Shown here piece by piece: positions 27,782 to 35,276 of a stretch of DNA of 46,409 nucleotides. This DNA comes from Lachnospiraceae bacterium. GTDB taxonomy: Bacteria; Bacillota; Clostridia; Lachnospirales; Lachnospiraceae. The notes beneath the pieces were generated by a model. The model made no database searches, was not told the DNA's origin, and worked only from the letters and a program-made list of their open reading frames with translations. The translations under genes were made by a program, and so were the position numbers. Within the stretch, counting starts at the first letter, position 1. Every line of letters starts with the position of its first letter. Location: NCBI GenBank assembly GCA_024682555.1, contig JAIKZD010000148.1:1-46409 (forward strand), given 5' to 3'.

Positions 27782-27787
27782 ATTATA
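27782..27787 (-). promoter_or_regulatory. Possible -10 element for the chemoreceptor gene
   Basis: Minus-strand TATAAT, about 110 bp before the start, in AT-rich DNA; the matching -35 (TTCTTT) is poor and I found no convincing sigma-28 site. The 385-bp divergent gap 27673-28057 otherwise holds only the promoter at 27966 and unassigned sequence. Confidence 0.3.
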
Positions 27788-27965
27788 TACTATATTCCCG
27801 ATAAAAGAAATATGTATAGTGACTTTTTGGCAAATATGAGACTTTTTACGTAAACCCGGCGGCAGCCCGCTGTAAGCACCCGTTCGGGCATTCCGGGCAG
27901 AGTACGGTTAATGAAAATAACAAAAATTCCGGGGGCATTTAGGTTTTTTTTGAGAAAAATGAGAA

Positions 27966-27994
27966 TTGTATTTGATATTGCATGTATATATAAT
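27966..27994 (+). promoter_or_regulatory. Sigma-A promoter of the PurF-like gene
   Basis: TTGTAT (27966-27971), 17-bp spacer, TATAAT (27989-27994), leaving a leader of about 55-60 nt before ATG 28058. The leader shows no purine-riboswitch-like core. Confidence 0.7.
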
Positions 27995-28057
27995 GGTATG
28001 GGTTTCAAATACCACATGTCGTGTTTTTAAATATTCTGATTCTTATGCGGAGGTTCT

Positions 28058-29509
28058 ATGGGCGGTTTTTTCGGTGTTGTTTCAAAAAATGAATGCAAAT
28101 ATGATCTTTTCTTCGGAACGGACTATCATTCCCATCTGGGGACGAGACGCGGCGGTATGGCGATGTTCGGATCCAGAGGTTTTGACAGGGCGATCCATAA
28201 TATCCAGAATTCACCCTTTCGTACCAAGTTTGAAAGAGATGTCCAGGATTTTGACGGAAAGATAGGCATCGGATGTATTTCCGACTATGAGCCCCAGCCC
28301 CTTCTGATACAGTCCCATCTGGGAAGCTATGCCATAGCAACGGTGGGCAAGATAAACAATACGGAGGAACTTGTGAATGAGGCATTCAGCAACGGCCGCA
28401 CGCAGTTTCTTGAAATGAGCGGAAGCAACGTTAATCCCACTGAGCTTGTGGCCTCGCTTGTAAACAGCAGGGATTCAATAGAAGAGGGGCTTGCCTATGC
28501 ACAGAGTGTCATAGACGGGTCCATGTCGATCCTTATCATGACCGAAAAAGGTCTGTATGCCGCAAGGGATCTTTACGGCAGGACTCCCATCAATATAGGG
28601 GGCAAGGAGGACGGATACTGCGTTTCCTTTGAAAGCTTTGCCTATATCAATCTGGGATACGAGGACAAGAAGGAGCTCGGTCCGGGAGAGATAGTATATC
28701 TGACCACTGATGGCTTTGAAACACTGAAAGAGCCCGGACAGATCATGAAGATCTGCACCTTTTTATGGATATATTACGGTTATCCCACCTCGACCTATGA
28801 AGGTATCAATGTGGAGACCATGAGATATGAATGCGGAAAACAGCTGGCCGGAAGGGATGATGTAAAGCCCGATCTTGTGGCAGGGGTTCCCGATTCCGGA
28901 ACGGCTCATGCCATAGGCTATGCAAACGCATCGGGGATAGCCTTTGCAAGACCCTTCATCAAATATACGCCTACCTGGCCCAGATCCTTTATGCCCACAG
29001 ATCAGAGCCAGCGTAACCTGATCGCCAGGATGAAGCTGATACCCGTGGATGCTCTTATCCGTTCAAGGTCCCTGCTTCTCATCGACGATTCCATAGTAAG
29101 GGGAACGCAGATGAGAGAGACAACGGATTTTCTCTACAAAAGCGGAGCAAAAGAGGTACATATAAGGCCTGCCTGTCCGCCTCTTCTGTATGGCTGCAGA
29201 TTCCTCAATTTCTCACGATCCAGCTCGGAATACGATCTCATTACCCGCCGCATCATAAGGGAATGGGAAGGGGAAGAGGTATCCGATGAGATACTGTCCC
29301 GGTACAGCGATCCGGATTCGGAAAAGTATGCGGCCATGGTGGATGAGATAAGAAAACAGTTAAACTTTACATCCCTTAAGTTTAACAGACTAGATGACAT
29401 GGTAAAGGCAGTAGGATTGGATAAGGAAAAACTGTGTACATACTGCTGGGACAGGAAGGGTGACTGTTCGGGCTGCAAGGGGTGCGGAAACGGAAGCTGT
29501 ATACAGTAA
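28058..29509 (+). CDS. PurF-like amidophosphoribosyltransferase homologue without Cys nucleophile
   Basis: 483 residues; GGAGGTTCT precedes ATG 28058. The N-terminal class-II glutamine amidotransferase fold is recognisable (TDYHSHLGTRRGGMAMFG), but the protein begins MGGFFGVV where active PurF has Met-Cys, so the Ntn cysteine is absent and glutaminase activity is not expected. The C-terminal phosphoribosyltransferase domain has the PRPP loop LLLIDDSIVRGTQ (Asp343-Asp344). The tail is cysteine-rich, LCTYCWDRKGDCSGCKGCG plus one further Cys, with spacing suited to metal or Fe-S binding. It could be an ammonia-dependent or non-purine phosphoribosyltransferase; in similar genomes such proteins are labelled amidophosphoribosyltransferase. 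No purine genes are adjacent. Confidence 0.85.
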   Translation: MGGFFGVVSKNECKYDLFFGTDYHSHLGTRRGGMAMFGSRGFDRAIHNIQNSPFRTKFERDVQDFDGKIGIGCISDYEPQPLLIQSHLGSYAIATVGKINNTEELVNEAFSNGRTQFLEMSGSNVNPTELVASLVNSRDSIEEGLAYAQSVIDGSMSILIMTEKGLYAARDLYGRTPINIGGKEDGYCVSFESFAYINLGYEDKKELGPGEIVYLTTDGFETLKEPGQIMKICTFLWIYYGYPTSTYEGINVETMRYECGKQLAGRDDVKPDLVAGVPDSGTAHAIGYANASGIAFARPFIKYTPTWPRSFMPTDQSQRNLIARMKLIPVDALIRSRSLLLIDDSIVRGTQMRETTDFLYKSGAKEVHIRPACPPLLYGCRFLNFSRSSSEYDLITRRIIREWEGEEVSDEILSRYSDPDSEKYAAMVDEIRKQLNFTSLKFNRLDDMVKAVGLDKEKLCTYCWDRKGDCSGCKGCGNGSCIQ

Positions 29510-29538
29510 ACCCGTGAAGATGATCTCTCTCATGAGAG

Positions 29539-29710
29539 AGGATCCCGGTGAAGGGAAAACCTGTGAAGGAGGATCCCGGTGAAGGGAAAACCTGTGAAGG
29601 AGGATCCCGTGAAGGAGGATATCTCATGTGAAGGAGGATTTCCGGTGAAGGGAGATCTGTTAAGGTTAAGTCATGAAGGAGGATCCCGGGAAGGTGAATT
29701 CTCATGAAGG
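29539..29710 (+). repeat. 31-bp direct repeat and degenerate AAGGAGGAT motifs
   Basis: An exact 31-bp unit occurs at 29539-29569 and 29570-29600 (starts AGGATCCCGGTGAAGGGAAA). Truncated, divergent copies containing GTGAAGGAGGAT or ATGAAGGAGGAT continue to 29710. Five AAGGAGGAT cores, each a strong Shine-Dalgarno match, are present across the gap between the PurF-like gene and the 64-aa ORF. Confidence 0.85.
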
Positions 29711-29740
29711 ATGATGTATCCGGAAGATAAGGAAAAAACT

Positions 29741-29935
29741 ATGATCAACTTTGAAGAAGAATTAAAAAAATTCCAGCCCAGCATGGAAATAGAGCAGGTG
29801 GAGAATGCGGTCTATGACCACGACCTGACCGATATGACGGATATTCTGCTGGAAATGATGAAGAATGAAAAAGAAACACAGGAAGCGGCAGCCCTGATAA
29901 AAGCGGCTATTGATGATACACAGCCCTTACAGTAG
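29741..29935 (+). CDS. Small acidic hypothetical protein
   Basis: 64 residues from ATG 29741, with AAGGA seven bases upstream. In-frame ATGs at 29711 and 29714 would add ten residues but abut the GAAGG that would have to serve as their ribosome site. The protein is acidic and predicted all-helical (INFEEELKKFQP, MTDILLEMMKNEKETQEAAA), with no cysteines or membrane segment. I do not recognise the family. It is 15 bp ahead of the zinc-ribbon/TPR gene and probably co-transcribed with it. Confidence 0.7.
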   Translation: MINFEEELKKFQPSMEIEQVENAVYDHDLTDMTDILLEMMKNEKETQEAAALIKAAIDDTQPLQ

Positions 29936-29950
29936 AGGTTTACATAAAAT

Positions 29951-31345
29951 ATGAAATGTTATTCCTGCGGCGGTCGTCTGACCGAATTTGATTTCTGCCC
30001 CGTCTGTGGAGCCGATGTAAAGCTGTATAAGCACATTATCAGCACTTCAAACAGACTTTACAATGAGGGCCTTGAAAAGGCCAGGGTAAGAGACCTTTCC
30101 GGGGCGGCGGATACTCTCAGACAAAGCCTTAAATATGATAAAAGAAACATAAATGCGAGAAATCTGCTCGGATTGGTCTATTTTGAAATGGGCGAGTCCG
30201 TGCTTGCCATGTCCGAATGGATCATCAGCAAGAACTATGAGAGCAAGAAAAACATAGCCGATGATTATCTGAACATCCTTCAGAAGAACCAGAATGAGCT
30301 CGATACCATCAACCAGACCCTGAAAAAATACAATCAGGCCCTTCAGTACTGTTATCAGGACACCAGGGATCTTGCGGAGATCCAGCTTAAAAAAGTTCTT
30401 TCCATAAACAAGAACCTTATAAGCGCTTATCAGCTTTTAGCCCTTATCTATATAGATGCCAGGGACTTTTCAAAGGCAAGGCGCACACTGCTTAAGTCCC
30501 TTGCGGTTGATGCGACCAATACCAGATCCAGATATTATCTCTTAAACGTCAACGAAGCCCTGAAGGATATAGCGGAGCATTCAAACGATAAAAAACAGAG
30601 ACAGGATGCCATAAACACCATAAGCTATCAGAGCGGCAACGATACCATAATACAGCCTGCCCTTCCCAGGGAGAGGGTCGGCGTTTCTTCCATCATAAAT
30701 ATCATCGTCGGTCTTTTGGTGGGAATAGCGATCTGCTGGTTTCTGGTGCTGCCCGCCAGGGTTGAGAGAGAGATAAGCGGCTATGACGAGCAGTATAAGC
30801 TGGTAAGTGAAGAGCTTGCCGCCGAAAAGACCAATTCACAGGAGATAGCACAGAGTCTTGACAGCTATGAGGTCAGGGTCAAGGAACTGCAGGGAGAACT
30901 GGATTACCTGAAGGGTTCCAATGGTGTTCTCAATGAAAACGATTATCTGATGATGGCGGCTGCAGCCTATCTGAGCAAGGACGGTTCTTCGGCAGAGGTC
31001 ATGAATAATCTTGCAAACATATCGGAGGATTATCTGACAAGGGCCAATCCTGCTTTTTATGCACTCTACGACATATTGGACAGCAGTGCCGGAAAGGATG
31101 CGGTGTCCAATTATGTGGAGGAAGGCAAGAGCGCCATCAGGCAGAATGATTACGATAAAGCCATAGACAGCTTTACCAAGGCATGGAATCTTAACAAGAA
31201 CGATCCCGAGCTTCTTATGCAGCTTGCACATGCCTACAGACAGTCAGGCAATACCGCAAGGGCAAATGAGCTTTACACGGAACTCATGACCACCTTCCCC
31301 GAGACCCAGGAAGCGGCCGATGCAAGAGATTATCTGACGGAATAA
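29951..31345 (+). CDS. Zinc-ribbon, TPR-repeat membrane protein
   Basis: 464 residues. The N-terminus MKCYSCGGRLTEFDFCPVCGA is a two-CxxC zinc ribbon. Residues about 30-215 hold TPR-like helical repeats (for example NARNLLGLVYFEMGE), followed by one transmembrane helix (about 245-268, IINIIVGLLVGIAICWFLVL), an extracytoplasmic coiled coil (about 270-320), and a second TPR group near the C-terminus (NDYDKAIDSFTKAWNLNKND, about 395-460). The layout suggests a scaffold linking cytoplasmic and external complexes; the function is unknown. It follows the 64-aa gene closely. Confidence 0.8.
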   Translation: MKCYSCGGRLTEFDFCPVCGADVKLYKHIISTSNRLYNEGLEKARVRDLSGAADTLRQSLKYDKRNINARNLLGLVYFEMGESVLAMSEWIISKNYESKKNIADDYLNILQKNQNELDTINQTLKKYNQALQYCYQDTRDLAEIQLKKVLSINKNLISAYQLLALIYIDARDFSKARRTLLKSLAVDATNTRSRYYLLNVNEALKDIAEHSNDKKQRQDAINTISYQSGNDTIIQPALPRERVGVSSIINIIVGLLVGIAICWFLVLPARVEREISGYDEQYKLVSEELAAEKTNSQEIAQSLDSYEVRVKELQGELDYLKGSNGVLNENDYLMMAAAAYLSKDGSSAEVMNNLANISEDYLTRANPAFYALYDILDSSAGKDAVSNYVEEGKSAIRQNDYDKAIDSFTKAWNLNKNDPELLMQLAHAYRQSGNTARANELYTELMTTFPETQEAADARDYLTE

Positions 31346-31413
31346 AGTACGGGACACCCTCGTTTTTTGAGCCCCCGTTTTTACAGATCGCGTTTTTTGG
31401 ACTATGTTTTGAC

Positions 31414-31500
31414 CCATGTTTTCGGCCCCCTGTTTTCGGTCCATGTTTTCAGCCCCCTTGTTTTCGGTCTATGTTTTCGGCCCCCTTGTTTTTTCGGAGT
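31414..31500 (+). repeat. Three tandem 27-32-bp repeats rich in TGTTTTCGG
   Basis: Units at 31414, 31441 and 31469 share a core of YATGTTTTCRGCCCCC then (T)TGTTTTCGG. A looser copy precedes them from about 31365. They lie just after the TPR gene, at the beginning of a 715-bp gap (31346-32060) that contains no convincing conventional gene. Confidence 0.8.
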
Positions 31501-31532
31501 ATGGCGGAAAATATACAGCAAATCGAAGATCT

Positions 31533-31956
31533 GACACTAAAAACGGGACTTGGAGGCGAAATTAGTGTCCGGACAGGCTTAGACCGACACTAAAAACGGG
31601 ACTTGGAGGCGAAATTAGTGTATGAAGCCCGGAGGCTTGACACTAAAAAATGGACTTGGAAGCAAAATTAGTGTATGAAGCCCGGAGGCTTGACACTAAA
31701 AAATGGACTTGGAGGCGAAATTAGTGTATGAAGCCCGAAGGCTTGACACTAAAAAATGGACTTGGAGGCGAAATAAGTGTATGAAGCCCGGAGGCTTCAC
31801 ACTAAAAAATGGACTTGGAGGCGAAATTAGTGTATGAAGCCCGGAGGCTTGACACTAAAAAATGGACTTCGAGGCAAAATTAGTGTATAGGTGAGAAAGA
31901 TCCGACACTAAAAACGCGACTTCATCGCAAAATGTGTGTCAGGATGAGAAAACGAG
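31533..31956. repeat. Eight-unit 53-bp tandem array with two hairpins per unit
   Basis: Units start at 31533, 31586, 31639, 31692, 31745, 31798, 31851 and 31904, with no spacing drift. Each opens GACACTAAAAA and closes its first part with TTAGTGT, giving a 7-bp inverted repeat ACACTAA/TTAGTGT around about 21 nt including CTTGGAGGCGAAA. Units 2-6 add a second small hairpin AAGCC-CGGA-GGCTT. Units 1, 7 and 8 differ after the first hairpin, as expected at array edges. There are no unique spacers, so it is not CRISPR. Confidence 0.92.
31622..31890 (+). other. Five ATGA-overlapping 18-codon ORFs within the 53-bp array
   Basis: ATGs at 31622, 31675, 31728, 31781 and 31834 each open an 18-codon frame, of the type MKPGGLTLKNGLGGEISV. 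Four end in a TGA that overlaps the next ATG as ATGA; the last ends in TAG at 31888-31890. GGAGG or a variant lies 12 nt before most starts. Differences between units are mostly amino-acid changing (G/S, E/K, G/E, L/F, G/R). Expression is unproven and the arrangement may be a by-product of the repeat. Confidence 0.3.
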
Positions 31957-31995
31957 ACCAAAACCGAAACCGCAAACGCAGTAAAGAAAGGGACT

Positions 31996-32029
31996 AAAAA
32001 AGACCGCGCCGGGCAGCGCAGTCTTTTTT
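31996..32029 (-). terminator. Bidirectional rho-independent terminator
   Basis: Stem AAAAAGACCGCGC / GCGCAGTCTTTTTT with a short CGGGCA-type loop; A-run on one side and T-run on the other. It is 32 bp past the stop of the minus-strand gene at 32061 and can also stop transcription arriving from the array. Confidence 0.9.
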
Positions 32030-32060
32030 ATAATTAGCTCTATTTCTCGCTTTTATCTTC

Positions 32061-32453
32061 CTATTTATCGTCCTTTGACTCATCGCCCTTTGACTTATCG
32101 TCCTTTGACTCATCGAATTCTTCGAACTCGTAATCGTCAGGGTTGACATCTTCCTTTACGACACCGACGCCTTCGGCTTTTTCCTTTGCTTTGGCGGCTT
32201 TTTCCTTTCTGCTCTCGTCGATCTTGTTTTTGATCGAGGATTTCATCTTGTCGGCTTCGGCGGCATTCTTGTTGAGAGGAACATATTCTCTCGAAGGCAT
32301 TTCTTCAAAGAATTTCCGAATCTCACTTTCCTTTTCTTCGCCTTCGCCGTTTTCGGTTTCCTCATCGTCCTTTACGAAGAAATAATATATTGCGGCACAT
32401 ATCGCCCCGAGTACAGCTGCAAATGTAATAAACTTTTTGAATTTAGCGGCCAT
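32061..32453 (-). CDS. Small membrane-anchored acidic protein
   Basis: 130 residues; the start is the ATG ending at 32453 (MAAKFKKF), with AAGGAGG seven bases upstream, preferred over an in-frame ATG seven codons earlier. One N-terminal transmembrane helix (FITFAAVLGAICAAIYYFFV, about 9-28) is followed by a highly charged, helical or disordered tail ending in Lys/Asp/Ser repeats (KDDKSKGDESKDDK). Related small proteins are common in Clostridia without known function. It has its own promoter and terminator. Confidence 0.75.
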   Translation of the reverse strand: MAAKFKKFITFAAVLGAICAAIYYFFVKDDEETENGEGEEKESEIRKFFEEMPSREYVPLNKNAAEADKMKSSIKNKIDESRKEKAAKAKEKAEGVGVVKEDVNPDDYEFEEFDESKDDKSKGDESKDDK

Positions 32454-32501
32454 TTCATATCCTCCTTGGATCAAGTGTTCATAGGCTGACTACGTGACTC
32501 T

Positions 32502-32530
32502 ATTCTATTATGATTCAGATAAAAGTTCAA
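32502..32530 (-). promoter_or_regulatory. Sigma-A promoter of the small membrane protein
   Basis: Minus strand: TTGAAC (32525-32530), 17-bp spacer, TAGAAT (32502-32507), about 49 bp before the start at 32453. The rest of the 350-bp gap 32454-32803 contains only the 38-bp repeats; nothing else is recognisable. Confidence 0.75.
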
Positions 32531-32694
32531 GTGGCGCAGGCGATAATAAAGTGAAACCCTAAGCGGATATACACGCTTGCGGGCCGGTGGGTTTAGCAAG
32601 AACGGAGTAAAGGGTTTGGCAAGTTGCAAACATCGGCCGTGCAATTTATCATATAGGCTGAAGGTGAGGCATCCGGCAAAACGATACCGGGACA

Positions 32695-32766
32695 ATAAAA
32701 ACCCCTGCGGGCAGGAAAAAAAGCAGGGTACCATAAAAACCCCTGCGGGCAGGAAAAAAAGCAGGG
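32695..32766. repeat. Two 38-bp direct repeats with internal palindromes
   Basis: Copies start at 32695 and 32733, both containing CCCCTGCGGGCAGG then a run of seven As and GCAGGG. CCTGC-GG-GCAGG is a small palindrome, and the outer CCCTGC/GCAGGG can pair around the A-run. It lies just upstream of the GT2 pseudogene. Confidence 0.85.
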
Positions 32767-32803
32767 CGCCCGTATCAATACCCTTAAAGACTAAGGTTAT
32801 CAC

Positions 32804-33240
32804 ATGCAGATCAACGAAAACGAGGAGAAAAAGCTAAGCATAATAATCCCCTGCTACAGGGTGGAAAAGTATCTGGAAAGGTGCCTTGATTCACTGACGG
32901 GGCAGTCTGTGAAGGATATTGAGCTTATCTGCATAAATGACGGCTCACCCGACCGTTGTCCCGAAATCCTGAGGGATTATGAAACAAGATTCCCTGAGCT
33001 TATCAGGGTGATCCACAAGGAAAACGAGGGGGGTCTGGGCTGCGAGAAAGGACGGGATACGAGCAGCGGAAGGGCAGTACATAGGCTTTGTGGATCCGGA
33101 TGACTATGTGGACAGTGATTTTGCAAAAAAAAATGTATGAGACGGCAGCAGAGAAAAACGCGGATATTGCCTGCTGCGGATTTTACCGTACCGGAGAGAA
33201 GACCGGAAAAGCGTATTCGGCGGAAAGACCTGTATCTATA
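32804..33240 (+). pseudogene. Frameshifted GT2 glycosyltransferase remnant
   Basis: ATG 32804 opens a normal GT2 N-terminus (LSIIIPCYRVEKYLERCLDS, then CINDGSPDRC). Near 33045 the frame shifts by one base: the family sequence continues in the next frame as ARKDGIRAAEGQYIGFVDPD with the DPDD metal motif. A second shift occurs in a nine-A run at about 33125, after which KMYETAAEKNADIACCGFYR continues in the third frame until a stop at about 33241. Two frameshifts and the lack of the C-terminal half indicate a dead gene, although slippage at the A-run alone could occur in life. Confidence 0.85.
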
Positions 33241-33416
33241 ACCTGAAAAAGGAAGCGGAGGGTATCTACAGCATCGGCATTAATGAAGGTTATGTGGAAA
33301 GATCCGGAAAGAATGACATTAAGAAAGCCGTTACAAAGACTGTACCCGTTCAGGTATACTTTGAAGGAAGCCCGGTACCCGAAAAGGTGAACCTTAAGGT
33401 AGTTACCAATCCGTAG
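33222..33416 (+). pseudogene. C-terminal remnant of an unidentified, probably exported protein
   Basis: A frame without start runs into the GT2 remnant and ends at TAG 33414: YNLKKEAEGIYSIGINEGYV, then KKAVTKTVPVQVYFEG and KVNLKVVTNP. The alternating beta pattern resembles terminal immunoglobulin-like domains of Firmicute surface proteins. It probably marks a deletion that fused two genes. Coding origin is inferred only from composition and length (65 codons). Confidence 0.5.
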
Positions 33417-33457
33417 CGGACAATTCCCGAGACGGAGATCATAATGATCCTGCAATG

Positions 33458-33484
33458 ATACCCCGGAGAGATCCGGGGTATTTT
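33458..33484 (+). terminator. Rho-independent terminator
   Basis: Perfect 9-bp stem ATACCCCGG (33458-33466) / CCGGGGTAT (33473-33481) with loop AGAGAT, followed by TTTTG. It is 42 bp after the surface-protein remnant, consistent with it being the original terminator of that gene. Confidence 0.8.
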
Positions 33485-33528
33485 GTGGTCTGTCCGTCAA
33501 AATATTTCGTGGTCTGTCCGTCAAAATA
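33481..33528. repeat. Two 24-bp direct repeats
   Basis: 33481-33504 and 33505-33528 are identical except for one base and contain GTGGTCTGTCCGTCAAAATA. They sit between the terminator and the S10 peptidase gene. Confidence 0.85.
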
Positions 33529-33626
33529 ACTGTATCAAATGCTGTTTCCGGATGGTAAAATAGAAAGGAAACCGGCAAAGAAAATATGTATCGTGAAAAG
33601 CTCAACAGTAAACAAGGAGGGATCAG

Positions 33627-35276
33627 ATGAAAAAAGCATTATCGATAGTACTCATGATCAGTCTGCTGATGTCCGCGTCAGTGATGACTGTTTTTGCGGA
33701 CGATAAGGGTGATCAGGCTGAAACACAGGCATCGGCTGAAACGCAGGCAGAGACATCCGAGGCTTCAAAACAGGATTCGGAAACCGCATCGACGGATAAG
33801 AACGCGGCATCCGGGAATGAGGATCCCGCATCAGCAGATACGAACGAAAAAACCGGAGATGAGGATTCCGCTCAGAGATCGCAGCAATACGGGGATGACC
33901 TGGTCTCAACAAAGCACAAGGCCGTAATTCACGGGCAGACCATAGAATATACGGCAACCTGCGGCAAAATGACCGTTGAGAATGATGCAGGTGCCTGCGG
34001 GATCTTTTTCATAGCATATACACGCGATGATGCCGCGGATCCCGGTAAACGTCCGGTCACCTTTGCTTTTAACGGAGGTCCGGGAGCCGCAAGTTCATAT
34101 ATCAATTTCCTCTGCATGGGACCGAAGCGCATGGAGCTTGATGAGGTGGGGCATTCCCCCGTCCTTCCGGCAAAACTGGTCGATAATGAGGATTCGCTTC
34201 TTGACATGACGGATCTGGTTTTCATCGATGCGGTCGGAACAGGCTATTCCACAGCATATGATGATGAGAACGGGTTTATCGGATATTATAACGATATAAG
34301 GACTATAGGAGATTTTATCAGACTTTATGTAAACCGGAATAAACGCTGGAGTTCACCCAAGTATATTGCCGGTGAATCCTATGGAACCACAAGGGCAGTC
34401 GGGCTGTGCCAGTACCTATCCGAATCTTATTCCATGGGCCTTAACGGACTTATGCTCGTTTCTGCCGTCAATGATTTTTCCGAAGTCGTCTTTACGCCCG
34501 GAAATGATCTGCCCTTTGCGATGTTTTTGCCGACCTATGCGGCTGATGCCCGGTATCACGGCCGTCTTGATAAAAAATATCAGGATATGGAGCTTGAGGA
34601 ATTTCTCGGGGAGGTACGGGAATTTGTAAGCGAAGAATACTACCCGGCGCTTTTTAAGGGAAGGCGTCTGAGTGAAGATAAGAAGGATGAGATCGCGGGA
34701 AAGATCGCATCTTATACCGGTCTTTCCAAAGAATATGTGCTTGAATCCAATCTGAGGGTGGAGCTGGCCGATTTTTGCAAAACCCTGTTAAAAGACCAAA
34801 AACTTATGACCGGACGTTATGACGGCCGGTTTACGGGCCCGGTAAAAAGCGGGTCCGTTTACGACGGAAGCAGTGATCCCTCGACCTTCGATCTGGATCT
34901 CCCTCTCAGGGCAGCAGCTAACCAGTATTATGTCGAAGAGCTTGGCTACATAGTCGATACGCCCTATATTCCTCTGTCTATGGATATTAATTACAGATGG
35001 ACCTTTGATGCGGATAATTATTTCCTTACCCAGGAGAGCATCATAAGCGACTGCATGACGGCGAACAGCAAGCTGAAGGTTTGGGTTCTCTGCGGCTACT
35101 ATGACGGAGCGACACCTTTTTACGGGGCGGAATGGGTCTATGATCATGTGTTCATAGATGATTCCAGGAAGGACAATCTGTCCTTTACCTATTATCCTGC
35201 GGGACACATGTTTTATCTTGATAAGGAATCCTATTCGAAATTCCGTAAGGATGCGGAAGAATGGTATGAAAAATGA
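33627..35276 (+). CDS. Secreted serine carboxypeptidase-like (peptidase S10) protein
   Basis: 549 residues; AAGGAGGGATCAG precedes ATG 33627. The signal peptide is KKALSIVLMISLLMSASVMTVFA (split as a basic start, a hydrophobic core and AxA-type cleavage near 25). A low-complexity Glu/Thr/Ala/Ser linker covers about 26-85. The S10 catalytic domain follows: FAFNGGPGAASSY oxyanion region, GESYGT with Ser251, CGYYDGATP with Asp493, and PAGHMFYLD with His527. It should remove C-terminal residues from peptides outside the cell. Its stop overlaps the foldase lipoprotein start by 4 bp, indicating translational coupling. Confidence 0.92.
   Translation: MKKALSIVLMISLLMSASVMTVFADDKGDQAETQASAETQAETSEASKQDSETASTDKNAASGNEDPASADTNEKTGDEDSAQRSQQYGDDLVSTKHKAVIHGQTIEYTATCGKMTVENDAGACGIFFIAYTRDDAADPGKRPVTFAFNGGPGAASSYINFLCMGPKRMELDEVGHSPVLPAKLVDNEDSLLDMTDLVFIDAVGTGYSTAYDDENGFIGYYNDIRTIGDFIRLYVNRNKRWSSPKYIAGESYGTTRAVGLCQYLSESYSMGLNGLMLVSAVNDFSEVVFTPGNDLPFAMFLPTYAADARYHGRLDKKYQDMELEEFLGEVREFVSEEYYPALFKGRRLSEDKKDEIAGKIASYTGLSKEYVLESNLRVELADFCKTLLKDQKLMTGRYDGRFTGPVKSGSVYDGSSDPSTFDLDLPLRAAANQYYVEELGYIVDTPYIPLSMDINYRWTFDADNYFLTQESIISDCMTANSKLKVWVLCGYYDGATPFYGAEWVYDHVFIDDSRKDNLSFTYYPAGHMFYLDKESYSKFRKDAEEWYEK

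Noticed and set aside
27790..27870. Sigma-28 (flagellar) promoter for the chemoreceptor
   Set aside because: A TAAA and a GCC-like box occur on the minus strand, but spacing and the second box (GCCAAAAA) do not match consensus.
27995..28057. Purine riboswitch in the leader of the PurF-like gene
   Set aside because: The leader is about 60 nt and lacks the purine aptamer core.
29382..29705. Pro/Ser-rich 107-codon frame on the minus strand
   Set aside because: It consists of reverse-complemented Shine-Dalgarno repeats and the end of the PurF-like gene; no start signals.
31533..31956. CRISPR array
   Set aside because: The whole 53-bp unit is conserved, with no unique spacers, and there are no cas genes nearby.
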